This document shows positions 1-7,242 of a stretch of DNA of 18,042 bases, in pieces. The DNA is taken from the NCBI GenBank assembly GCA_041664945.1, contig JBAYJY010000090.1:1-18042 (forward strand), written 5' to 3'. The notes beneath the pieces were generated by a model that worked only from the letters and a program-made list of their open reading frames with translations, searched no databases and was not told where the DNA came from. Position numbers and translations under genes: made by a program. Positions within the stretch are counted from its first letter, which is position 1; each line of letters opens with the position of its first letter. The stretch comes from JBAYJY01 sp041664945 (GTDB lineage: Bacteria > UBP15 > UBA6099).

Positions 1-49
1 AATACATAGCATCGCTTTTAATCAAACGATCTTCAGTCGAAAAACTCAT
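1..49 (-). CDS. Start of an unidentified gene overlapping the mannosidase stop (partial)
   Basis: An ATG at 49-47 overlaps the TGA stop of the upstream mannosidase as ATGA, and the frame stays open to the window edge for 16 codons (MSFSTEDRLIKSDAMY). An AAGGG purine run lies only about two bases upstream, so initiation would rely partly on translational coupling. The same ATGA arrangement joins two other gene pairs in this window (3862 and 15556), which supports the reading. Too short to assign a function; it would be co-transcribed with the mannosidase. Confidence 0.5.
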   Translation of the reverse strand, partial: MSFSTEDRLIKSDAMY

Positions 50-2727
50 TTCCCTTCTGCGGGAGCATCTTTCAGGGTGATTTTTATTGTTTTGATCTCG
101 AATGGGGTCATGTCGATGGCGACTTCGCCGACTTTCTGGTCGGGGAGCGGTTTTTGGCTGAATTCGAGCAGATCGGTTTCCTTTGCGTCGGTGATGGTGA
201 AACCTGGTCCGAATTTCAGCGTTACGGTGTCCGGGCGCCCGGCGGCCTCGATGAGCCGCACGACTATCTGGTGATAGAGCGTGTCCGGCTTGTCAGGATT
301 GTCCTCAGGGCGTTTAATCGCGCCCACATAGGTCGATCTGCTGTGGCATGACAGAACGGTCGCCTCGCGCGGCATAACGCCCTCATGCTGGTCCGTGCGC
401 ACAACCATCAGCGTGTCGCCCAGTTCGGCGGCCATCTGCCAGACTTTCGCGTCGCGCCAGTCGCCTGAGTGCGGCAATAGCGCATATCGGATGGTGTGTT
501 CGCCCTGATCTGTGAAAAACGGACGTTCGGACAGCGGCGGCAATCCCCATGCGTTGGGAATCGGCACTGGATAACGCGGCCCGCGCAGAAGACTAAGCGC
601 TATCTTGCCGTCTTTTACGCTAAATCCGTATTTATCCTGATTGAGCAGCGCGAGGCCTGAGCGCCCGTCGTTCAGGTCGATCCATTTCTGGCAGGGAATC
701 TCCCAATGCGCTTTCTGCGCGGGTAGTTGCGGATGCGTGGGCCTCTCAATCGCCCCGTATGGGATGTCGCTCGCAACCCGGTCTGTTTTGACCGCCGTTT
801 CAAACTCCACCTTGAGAAGCGCCTTGTTTTCACGCCAGTCAACTCGCGTTGTGAACATGAGCAGCGGCCGGCGTCTGAATATCCGCACTTTCTGCGAAAC
901 TGTCGAGTTGTTTACTTTACGTTTTATGACGACTGCCGCCGCGACCTCGCCGTTTTCAACTATCTCAGGCGGCCCGTCCGGCTTCCCGATCTCAATTTCG
1001 CGACGTTTGTAATTCGGGTCTATGTTCCACGCCGGGTATGTGAGATTGTCGTCGTTATAGAGCCGAAGGCGATTCGACGGCCCTTCGAGCATCTCTTTTT
1101 CTTCGTTCTTGTAATAAAGACTCGTCACCCAGCCTGATTCCGCGTCGATTACAGCTTTTATATGTTCGTTTTCGAGTTGAACCGAGCCGTCCTCAAGCTG
1201 GCGCGCCATAGGTTCGAGCTGCTGCGCCGCCGGCCCCTGCTCGTCTCTCTTTTTTCTCAAATAATATGTTCGATACCCAAGGTCCGGCACGTCTTCCGCC
1301 GTGAGCGCGAGTGTCTTCCTTTTGTTCAGTTCGATAACCTGCGAGAGAGTCTTGCGGCCGTTGATGTCGACAACCTCTACATCGTCGTCATAGACGCGAA
1401 GGAAAGCGGTCGCGGTGCGCGTCCAGGAAAGCGCGTTGTAAACGATGACCGGCATGGCGTTGCCGAGATCCGGCGCGGCGGTGTTGATGCGTAGCGCGAT
1501 TGCCTCGATTCCCGTCCGGATGAGATGGTACATCGTCGAGAAGAATTCCTCGAAATCGTTCTTCGCGTCCTCATAGACTTCCGGGATGCTGCTGCCGGGA
1601 AGGATGTCATGGAACTGGTTGAAGAGCAGTTTTTTCCAGTTTTCCCGGATAACCTCGCCGGGATAGGGGTCGCCGAAGAGCGAGTTGATCGAGTGGGCGA
1701 CTTCAGCGCTTCTGGCTGCGATCTCCGCGCGGCGGTTGGCATTTTTGATCCACGCCTGCGTTGTGAAAACGCCGCGGTGGAATTCGAGATAAATTTCGTC
1801 GTTCCATACCGGCAGCCGGTCGCGATAGCGTTCGAGCCGCTGAAAAAAGTCGCGCGCCATTCCGATCTTAATCAGGCTTTTATCCTTTAGCCTGTTTACC
1901 GCGGCGACCTCGAAGTCTCTCGGCCCGTGGCCGCCGTCGCCCCAGCCGTAAAAGATGCCGACCTCGGGCAGCGCGTCGTTCGAGAGCTTCGCTACTATGT
2001 CCGACGGCCGCGTTTCATAGCTGGCGACGAGTTTTTCCCGGAAATTAACAAGCCGGTTCGTCTTTATGAAATCCTTCATTTTGAAAACCCGTTCGGGTCC
2101 GATCGGGCTGACATGCGTCAAAATCTGGGAGCCGTCCGGGCTCTGCCAGAGGAAAGTGCTGAAAGGAAACTTCGTCGTGTCGTTCCAGAGCGGTTTGCCG
2201 GTCCAGAAATATTTCGCGCCGCTCTTCGCGAGAATCTGGGGAATCGTCCACGCGAAACCGAACGTGTCCGGCAGCCATTCGACCTCAGCGATGCGTCCGA
2301 AATGGTTCAGATAAAAACGCTGCCCGTATAGACGCTGGCGGACGAGGCTTTCGCCATCGGGCATGTTGCCGTCAGGCTCGACCCACATGCCGCCCACGAG
2401 TTCCCAGTGTCCGCCTCGAACGGCGTCCTGAATCGCGCGGAAAATCGCCGGGTGACGGTCCTTGATCCATTCGTAATATTGGGGAGAAGACGCCGAGAAC
2501 TTGAAATCGTCATGATTGGCTATTTTATAGAGCGCGTTCTTGAAAGTCGCCTTCGCTTTGCTTTTCGACTGAAAAACACGCCATCGCCATGCGGCATCGA
2601 GGTGGCTCTGAGCGATCGCGGTGAAATTCCAGCGCTGCGGAGCGACATTCTGGAACCACAAAGCCGCCTCGAAAAGCTTGTCAGCGTAAACGCTCGCAAT
2701 ATCCCTTAACGGATCGAAATCCGCCAT
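46..2727 (-). CDS. GH38 alpha-mannosidase, cytoplasmic type
   Basis: A retaining alpha-mannosidase that would cleave terminal alpha-linked mannose from oligosaccharides. The 893 aa length is normal for bacterial GH38 enzymes. Visible landmarks are the zinc motif SHLDAAWRWR (His42, Asp44), the EPDGNMPDGESLVRQ segment around residues 117-131, the nucleophile motif WLPDTFG with Asp154, and NQFHDILPGSS near residue 370, whose His is the further zinc ligand in the family. The C-terminal half has the usual beta-sandwich region and ends with a segment (EIKTIKI) also found in the second GH38 at the other end of the window. No signal peptide is seen, so it likely acts in the cytoplasm on imported glycans. 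The ATG at 2727 is preceded by a GGGGGAAG ribosome binding site. It is transcribed divergently from the glp-like operon. Family assignment is firm; linkage specificity is unknown. Confidence 0.95.
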   Translation of the reverse strand: MADFDPLRDIASVYADKLFEAALWFQNVAPQRWNFTAIAQSHLDAAWRWRVFQSKSKAKATFKNALYKIANHDDFKFSASSPQYYEWIKDRHPAIFRAIQDAVRGGHWELVGGMWVEPDGNMPDGESLVRQRLYGQRFYLNHFGRIAEVEWLPDTFGFAWTIPQILAKSGAKYFWTGKPLWNDTTKFPFSTFLWQSPDGSQILTHVSPIGPERVFKMKDFIKTNRLVNFREKLVASYETRPSDIVAKLSNDALPEVGIFYGWGDGGHGPRDFEVAAVNRLKDKSLIKIGMARDFFQRLERYRDRLPVWNDEIYLEFHRGVFTTQAWIKNANRRAEIAARSAEVAHSINSLFGDPYPGEVIRENWKKLLFNQFHDILPGSSIPEVYEDAKNDFEEFFSTMYHLIRTGIEAIALRINTAAPDLGNAMPVIVYNALSWTRTATAFLRVYDDDVEVVDINGRKTLSQVIELNKRKTLALTAEDVPDLGYRTYYLRKKRDEQGPAAQQLEPMARQLEDGSVQLENEHIKAVIDAESGWVTSLYYKNEEKEMLEGPSNRLRLYNDDNLTYPAWNIDPNYKRREIEIGKPDGPPEIVENGEVAAAVVIKRKVNNSTVSQKVRIFRRRPLLMFTTRVDWRENKALLKVEFETAVKTDRVASDIPYGAIERPTHPQLPAQKAHWEIPCQKWIDLNDGRSGLALLNQDKYGFSVKDGKIALSLLRGPRYPVPIPNAWGLPPLSERPFFTDQGEHTIRYALLPHSGDWRDAKVWQMAAELGDTLMVVRTDQHEGVMPREATVLSCHSRSTYVGAIKRPEDNPDKPDTLYHQIVVRLIEAAGRPDTVTLKFGPGFTITDAKETDLLEFSQKPLPDQKVGEVAIDMTPFEIKTIKITLKDAPAEGK

Positions 2728-2813
2728 ATTTTCTTCCCCCGATATTTACGATCAGCCGGCATTACTTCTTTCCGCCGCCGGGCAGCGCATTAAGTTTGCT
2801 GCCACATTGTATG

Positions 2814-2842
2814 ATTATAAACGCTTCGTTAACCGTGTACAA
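2814..2842 (-). promoter_or_regulatory. Candidate sigma70 promoter for the mannosidase
   Basis: On the minus strand a perfect -10 TATAAT (2819-2814) lies 17 bp downstream of TTGTAC (2842-2837), a partial match to the -35 consensus. The start point would be near 2807, about 80 bases ahead of the mannosidase ATG. The spacer contains the imperfect palindrome AACGAAGCGTT, which could be an operator but is short. Confidence 0.5.
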
Positions 2843-3018
2843 GTATAAATATTATTAAAACTATTTATCATATTCGTAAGCTGCAAACTCAATTTAGTTA
2901 ATATTGTTAAATAAATTATCAAACGAATTGATCAATATGCGTTTTTGTTAATTCAATTATTCCCGAATGAATTGATCGGAAATACATTTGGTTTTTCAAA
3001 TTTTTCGACTCAGCCCAC
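2840..3018. promoter_or_regulatory. AT-rich divergent intergenic region with repeated GAATTGATC
   Basis: This is the middle of the 394-bp gap between the mannosidase and the regulator gene, and it is markedly more AT-rich than the flanking genes. GAATTGATC occurs twice in the same orientation (2925-2933 and 2969-2977), 44 bp apart, which is close to four helical turns. The first copy lies in the perfect 10-bp palindrome ATTGATCAAT (2927-2936). No ORF or RNA gene is seen. It may hold activator or nucleoid-protein sites for one or both divergent promoters; this is inference. Confidence 0.4.
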
Positions 3019-3042
3019 CTTCGGAGGCAATTGCGAAATATC

Positions 3043-3071
3043 TTGACATGAGCGGAAAAGATGAATATAAT
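3043..3071 (+). promoter_or_regulatory. Perfect-consensus sigma70 promoter of the GntR-GlpD-AGPS-FGGY operon
   Basis: TTGACA at 3043-3048 and TATAAT at 3066-3071 are separated by exactly 17 bp, the textbook optimum. The start point would be near 3078, giving a leader of about 44 bases before the ATG at 3122. Such a strong promoter normally needs tight repression, which fits the operator-like half-sites directly over its start point. Confidence 0.85.
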
Positions 3072-3074
3072 ACG

Positions 3075-3105
3075 ATTGGTCGGGCCACCGTACCAATAAC
3101 GACCA
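3075..3105. promoter_or_regulatory. Candidate FadR/GntR-family operator overlapping the start point
   Basis: The left element ATTGGT (3075-3080) is inverted as ACCAAT at 3092-3097. The slightly shifted TGGTCG (3077-3082) is also inverted as CGACCA at 3100-3105. Within the left part, TGGTCGGGCCA (3077-3087) differs at one base from the FadR-type consensus TGGTCNGACCA. The site sits immediately after the -10 box, where a bound repressor would block initiation. The regulator encoded 17 bp downstream is the obvious candidate ligand. Confidence 0.6.
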
Positions 3106-3121
3106 GCTTTCGGAGGCTTCT

Positions 3122-3865
3122 ATGTCCGCTAAGAAAAATATCGCGCCGCTAATCCCCTTGCAGCGAACCAGGCTTCACGAGGAGATCGTCGCTCAACTGA
3201 AAGACAAAATCGTCAGCCGGGAGATTGCGCCGGGTGAAAAACTTCCTCCGGAACGCGATCTCGCCGAAAGCCTCAATGTCAACCGGTCCACGGTGCGGGA
3301 AGCGCTGAACAAACTTGAAAGCATGGAACTTGTCGAGATCAAACACGGCGACGGCGTTTATGTTAAAGATTATTTAGAGAGCGGAAGCCTCGAACTTGTA
3401 AAACAAATGCTTTTCAGAGACGGCGCGCCGGATATCGGCATTATGAAGAACCTCGCGCTTCTGAGAAGAATTCTCGTGCCTGAAATTGCGTGTCAGGCCG
3501 CCATGAACAGAACTGAAGACGACCTGCTTGAATTGGAACGGATAGTTTTTCAAAGCGCTGAAATGCAGATCGACGAACGGGACTGGCGGGTGCATAACAT
3601 CATTACAAAGGCCAGCGGCAACCTGTTATTCGTAGTTCTTCTCAATGCCTTCACCAACATGCTTAAGGATCACGCCTACTTGTATTTCGACAGCGAAGAA
3701 AACGTCAGGCGTTCGGAAACATTCCACAGGGAAATCTTCGAGGCGATAAAAGAAAAGAAGCCGGAAAAGGCGCGCAGGATAATGCTGGATGTCTTTATTT
3801 ACACTGAAGAAGTCATGTTGAAACGTATTAATAACATCAGCGAAGCAAACGAGGCGCCGCTATGA
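3122..3865 (+). CDS. FadR/GntR-family transcriptional regulator
   Basis: A DNA-binding repressor or activator, probably controlling its own operon. The N-terminal winged helix-turn-helix spans about residues 15-82, with the family hallmarks LPPERDLAE (41-49), the recognition helix region RSTVREAL (55-62) and the wing GDGVYV (76-81). An all-helical FCD ligand-binding domain follows from about residue 100 to 240. It keeps an Asp and His in DERDWRVHNII and a His in ETFHREIF, but the last metal-ligand His expected in the C-terminal helix (usually Met-x-x-His) is not evident, so metal binding may be altered. A strong GGAGG lies 5 bases before the ATG. The stop overlaps the next gene's start as ATGA. 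The effector is unknown; a phosphorylated polyol or an acyl/alkyl compound would fit the neighbours. Confidence 0.92.
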   Translation: MSAKKNIAPLIPLQRTRLHEEIVAQLKDKIVSREIAPGEKLPPERDLAESLNVNRSTVREALNKLESMELVEIKHGDGVYVKDYLESGSLELVKQMLFRDGAPDIGIMKNLALLRRILVPEIACQAAMNRTEDDLLELERIVFQSAEMQIDERDWRVHNIITKASGNLLFVVLLNAFTNMLKDHAYLYFDSEENVRRSETFHREIFEAIKEKKPEKARRIMLDVFIYTEEVMLKRINNISEANEAPL

Positions 3866-5121
3866 AACGGTTTATCGAAGGCTACAGCGGAAAAGAATAC
3901 GACGTCATAGTGATCGGCGGAGGAATAACCGGAGCAGCCGTGGCTTACGATGCCGCTTCGAGGGGTCTGTATGTCGCGCTCGTCGAGAAACAGGATTTCG
4001 GCGGCGCAACTTCCGCGGCTACGTCGAAACTCATTCACGGCGGATTCAGGTATCTCGCGAATTTCGAGCTTCTCATAGTCAGGGAATCGCTCAAGGAACG
4101 CAGAATTCTTTCCAACATCGCTCCCAATCTCGTGTACCCAATACAGGTTCTCGTTCCCTGTTACAATAAGGGCATCACGAAGCACACCGGCTTTTTCAGA
4201 CTCGGCATGATCCTCTACGACTCGCTGTCGTTCGACAAGGGACGCACATGGGACGCGTCCAAGAGCATCGGGCTCCATAAAGCGATCCCGATTAGCGATG
4301 CCGTAAAAATGGAACCCGCCCTACCCCGCGATGGCTTGAAGAAAGTCTTCTCGTACTACGACTGCGCCAGCCTATTTCCGGAAAGACTGACCCTTGCGTT
4401 CATAAAATCCGCGGTGAAGCGCGGCGCCGATGTCTCCAATTACTGCAAGGTTGAGGAGTTCATTTTCGAAGGCGACAAAAAGAAAATCGCCGGAGTCAGG
4501 GTCAAAGACCTGATCAACAAACGCGATGTTGAGTTAAAGGGAAAGCTGACTATAAACTGCGGCGGGCCGTGGGCGGACCTTATTCTTAACGCAGCGGCGG
4601 GCGGAGCCGAAAAAGGAAAGCGTATCAAACGTTCTGAAGGAATTCATATCATCACCAAAAAGCCGGTGTGCAACAACATGCTCGCGATGATTACCTCGTC
4701 GGGAAAAGGATGCGTGGTTGCTTCGTGGAGAGGCCACACGCTTATAGGGCCGACTGATAAAGAGTACAACGGCAACCCGGACGATTATAAAGTGACGAAA
4801 CAGGCAATTCTCGAACTTATTGACGCAGCGAATGAATCGCTGCGCGGAACTGATCGGATTGAGTATAAAGATGTTGTCCATGCCTATGGCGGTCTCAGGC
4901 CGCTGATTGAAGACAAAAGCCGCGACGTTCGCGAATCGTCCCGCAAGTACGAGATACACGATAACGCCAAAGACGGTTTTGACGGACTCATCACCGTTGA
5001 GGGAGGGAAATATACAACAAGCAGGAACCTCGCCGCGAATGCGTTGAAGGTTGTCACTTCAAAACTGAATTCCGGGGGGCGGAAGTGTGTCACAGACAAG
5101 CAATTTCTGGCCGGATGCTAG
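3862..5121 (+). CDS. glpD: FAD-dependent glycerol-3-phosphate dehydrogenase-like protein, N-terminal part ending at an in-frame TAG
   Basis: Flavoprotein of the GlpA/GlpD family, which oxidises sn-glycerol 3-phosphate to dihydroxyacetone phosphate and passes electrons to quinone or a partner subunit. The 419 residues before the TAG contain the Rossmann FAD motif GGGITG (19-24), TSKLIHGGFRYL (about 52-64), NCGGPWAD in the middle and the late signature GGLRPL followed by VEGGKYTTSRNLA, the usual end of the FAD-binding domain. The natural family length is about 500-560 residues, so this product would lack the helical C-terminal domain. That domain is encoded in the same frame directly after the TAG (5122-5505). 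The start is the ATG in the ATGA overlap with the regulator, with GAGG 7 bases upstream. The family call is firm; whether this part alone is a functional product is doubtful, and the exact substrate could be another polyol phosphate. Confidence 0.9.
   Translation: MKRFIEGYSGKEYDVIVIGGGITGAAVAYDAASRGLYVALVEKQDFGGATSAATSKLIHGGFRYLANFELLIVRESLKERRILSNIAPNLVYPIQVLVPCYNKGITKHTGFFRLGMILYDSLSFDKGRTWDASKSIGLHKAIPISDAVKMEPALPRDGLKKVFSYYDCASLFPERLTLAFIKSAVKRGADVSNYCKVEEFIFEGDKKKIAGVRVKDLINKRDVELKGKLTINCGGPWADLILNAAAGGAEKGKRIKRSEGIHIITKKPVCNNMLAMITSSGKGCVVASWRGHTLIGPTDKEYNGNPDDYKVTKQAILELIDAANESLRGTDRIEYKDVVHAYGGLRPLIEDKSRDVRESSRKYEIHDNAKDGFDGLITVEGGKYTTSRNLAANALKVVTSKLNSGGRKCVTDKQFLAGC
5107..5121 (+). 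other. In-frame TAG in a small potential hairpin inside the glpD-like gene
   Basis: The TAG at 5119-5121 is codon 420 of a 547-codon frame. CTGGC (5107-5111) can pair in RNA with GCTAG (5117-5121) around a 5-base loop: five pairs, one of them G-U. The stop codon is therefore the 3' arm of a weak stem. The TAG falls in the linker after the motif FLAGC, where related proteins typically read something like LPGGxI-x-DI. The hairpin is short and may be chance. Confidence 0.35.
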
Positions 5122-5505
5122 ATAAAGGACATTAACAGGTTCATAGACGAAGCAAAGGCCGGGAACAAAGACTTCAGCGACCGGACAGTCGAAACTCTTT
5201 GCAGATACTACGGCGTTGAATACAGCGGCCTTCTCGAACTGGCGCGGAAGGACAAATCCCTCGCAGAACCGTTAAATGACGATGGCGAAATCGCGGCGCA
5301 GGCGGTCTATGCGATTCGCGAGGAAATGGCGCAGACGCTTAAAGACATTCTCATGCGCAGGACGGGCATCGGAACGCTCGGCAATCCTGGCGCCGGCATA
5401 ATCGCGAAAATCGCGAGCGTTGCAGCTAAAGAATTGAATTGGGATGAATCAAGAACGGCAAAGGAAATAAGGGATGCGGAAGCTCTATTCGTCATTCCTG
5501 AATAA
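5122..5505 (+). pseudogene. glpD: C-terminal domain of the glpD-like protein, in frame after the TAG
   Basis: Directly after the TAG the same frame runs 127 codons to a TAA at 5503-5505. The translation begins IKDINRFIDEAKAGNKDF and includes LCRYYGVEYSGLLELARK and EIAAQAVYAIREEMAQTLKD, then ILMRRTGIGTLG and KELNWDESRTAKEIRDAE. These match the conserved helical C-terminal domain of GlpD proteins (Glu-Ile-x-x-A-V-x-A-I-R-E-E-M-A-x-T-L-x-D-x-L-x-R-R-T). With the part before the TAG the total would be 546 residues, the normal family length. There is no convincing independent start: the first in-frame ATG is at about 5323, inside the conserved block, with no ribosome binding site. So this is the severed or read-through end of the upstream gene. 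No frameshift or second stop has accumulated, so any inactivation would be recent, an assembly error, or not an inactivation at all. Confidence 0.85.
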
Positions 5506-5524
5506 ATACTAAAATCGTATAGAT

Positions 5525-5537
5525 GGAGGATAGCATG
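5525..5537 (+). promoter_or_regulatory. Ribosome binding site that fixes the AGPS-like start
   Basis: GGAGG at 5525-5529 is followed by ATAGC and the ATG at 5535. The alternative ATG at 5523 overlaps this Shine-Dalgarno sequence and has no good site of its own, so the product should begin MAKNEFTPDW. Confidence 0.75.
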
Positions 5538-7223
5538 GCAAAAAACGAATTTACACCGGACTGGACAAATCAGCCGCCGCCGGAAGGCTCTTATCGGGCA
5601 ATATTTAAAATCGGGAAGCAGGATGAATTCAAGCATCCGCGCAATGAACTCGTCGGCATTATGAAAGACGAATTCGGGATGACGAACGAAGATTTCAAGC
5701 GAAAGATCAACGAAGGCAATGAACGGGTCGTGGTCGGCCCGCAAGCACGGTTCAACGAAGACCAGATAAAAAAGTTCGAGGAGTTCGCAGGGGCGGAAAA
5801 CGTTTCCGTGTCCGATTTCGACCGGGTTAAATACAGTAGCGGGCAGACGCTAAAGGAAGTGTCTGCGCTGAGGAGCGGAAAGCCGCTTAAGGTCACCGAT
5901 CTCGTGGTTCACCCCAGAGACAAGTCTGATGTTCAGAAGATCGTCGCCTATTGCAACGAAGAGAAAATACCGGTTTATGTTTACGGCGGCGGATCGTCCG
6001 TCGTCATGGGGCTCACGCCTGAGAAGGGCGGCGTCACTCTGGTGATGAACACCCACATGAACAAGATCATAAAAATTAATGAACTGAATCAGGCGGTAAC
6101 GGTGCAGCCGGGAATGATGGGGCCGGACTTCGAGGAGGCTCTCAACAACGCGCCGGAGCGTTTCAAAACTTCGCGCCGCTACACCTGCGGCCATTTCCCG
6201 CAATCTTTCGAGATTTCTTCCGTTGGCGGCTGGGTCGTCACGCTCGGCTCCGGACAGGCGTCGACATATTACGGCGATGCGTACCATATTGTTCTGTCTC
6301 AGGAATACGTAACGCCCGCCGGTTCATTCAAAACTCTCGACTATCCGGCGACTGCCACCGGTCCGAAAATCAACGACATTATGAAAGGCAGCGAAGGCTC
6401 GTTCGGCATTCTGGTTGAACTAACCATGAAGATTTACAGGCATCTGCCCGAAAACAGGCAGCATTTCGCTTTCATGTTTCCATCATGGGAAGCCGCAGTT
6501 AATGCGAGCAGAGAGATAATGCAAAGCGAGTTCGGTATGCCGGCTGTATACAGGATCTCCGATCCTGAAGAAACCGACAGAGGAATGAAGCTGCTCGGAT
6601 TCAACGGCGGGCCGCTGGAACGCATCCTGTTGCTGAAAGGCATGAAACCGATGCAGCGGTGCGTTTGCATGGGCACCGCCGAGGGGGAAATCGGTTTCAC
6701 TAAACACGTTAAGAAACAGATATCCAAGGTCTGCCGTCAGCACGGCGCGATGTGGCTGCCGAAAGTTGTCGTTAAATCGTGGGAGAAAACCCGTTACAAG
6801 GAACCGCTTATGCGGGAAGACTTTATGGACTACGGCATGGTGACAGACACGCTTGAAACATCGGTCACCTGGGACAATCTTCACCGCCTTCACAGCGAAG
6901 TCAGGCAATTCATAAAGAACAGGCCGGGCAGCATCTGCATGACTCACGCTTCCCACTTTTATCAGAACGGAACCAACCTGTATTTCATCTTCGTTCTTAA
7001 ACCCAAGAGCTTGGAGGAATACTTCGAATTCCATCGGGGAATAATTGACAGGATCGTGAAAAACGGCGGCTCCGTAAGCCACCACCACGGAGTCGGGAAG
7101 ATGCTGTCGCCGTGGATGGAAACCCATCTCGGAAAAGAGCAGATGGAAGTTTTGCGCGCTCTGAAAAATCACTTCGATCCGAACAACATCATGAATCCCG
7201 GCGGACAACTCGCTCTCGATTAG
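5535..7223 (+). CDS. FAD-binding oxidase of the alkylglycerone-phosphate synthase (AGPS / YgcU-like) family
   Basis: A flavoprotein of the VAO/PCMH fold. The FAD-binding domain covers roughly residues 110-300, with LVVHPRDKSDVQKIV, the pyrophosphate loop YGGGSSVVMGL, and the AGPS-type run TCGHFPQSFEISSVGGWV followed by GSEGSFGILVELT. The C-terminal part has the HHH motif in SHHHGVGKMLSPWM (His516-518 in this numbering), the triple-His active-site loop known from AGPS, and ends in the family-typical DPNNIMNPGGQL. AGPS swaps the acyl group of acyl-DHAP for a fatty alcohol to make an ether lipid; E. coli YgcU is a homologue of unknown role. The best start is the ATG at 5535, 562 aa, because GGAGG (5525-5529) lies 5 bases before it; an in-frame ATG at 5523 would place the ribosome site inside the gene. 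It stops at TAG, with an in-frame TAA three codons later. The reaction is not settled. Confidence 0.9.
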   Translation: MAKNEFTPDWTNQPPPEGSYRAIFKIGKQDEFKHPRNELVGIMKDEFGMTNEDFKRKINEGNERVVVGPQARFNEDQIKKFEEFAGAENVSVSDFDRVKYSSGQTLKEVSALRSGKPLKVTDLVVHPRDKSDVQKIVAYCNEEKIPVYVYGGGSSVVMGLTPEKGGVTLVMNTHMNKIIKINELNQAVTVQPGMMGPDFEEALNNAPERFKTSRRYTCGHFPQSFEISSVGGWVVTLGSGQASTYYGDAYHIVLSQEYVTPAGSFKTLDYPATATGPKINDIMKGSEGSFGILVELTMKIYRHLPENRQHFAFMFPSWEAAVNASREIMQSEFGMPAVYRISDPEETDRGMKLLGFNGGPLERILLLKGMKPMQRCVCMGTAEGEIGFTKHVKKQISKVCRQHGAMWLPKVVVKSWEKTRYKEPLMREDFMDYGMVTDTLETSVTWDNLHRLHSEVRQFIKNRPGSICMTHASHFYQNGTNLYFIFVLKPKSLEEYFEFHRGIIDRIVKNGGSVSHHHGVGKMLSPWMETHLGKEQMEVLRALKNHFDPNNIMNPGGQLALD

Positions 7224-7242
7224 ATGGGATTATAAAACAGAC

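Noticed and set aside
5119..5121. Pyrrolysine insertion at the amber codon
   Set aside because: Possible in principle, but the known Pyl proteins are mainly methylamine methyltransferases, no pyl gene is in the window, and a neighbouring gene appears to end normally at TAG. Kept only as one option to test, not as a call.
5122..5505. The C-terminal GlpD domain as an independent gene
   Set aside because: No ATG, GTG or TTG with a ribosome site follows the TAG before the conserved domain; the first ATG lies within the conserved block.
6483..7208. 241-codon minus-strand open frame inside the AGPS-like gene
   Set aside because: It lies wholly opposite a gene with strong conserved motifs and has no ribosome site or recognisable product.
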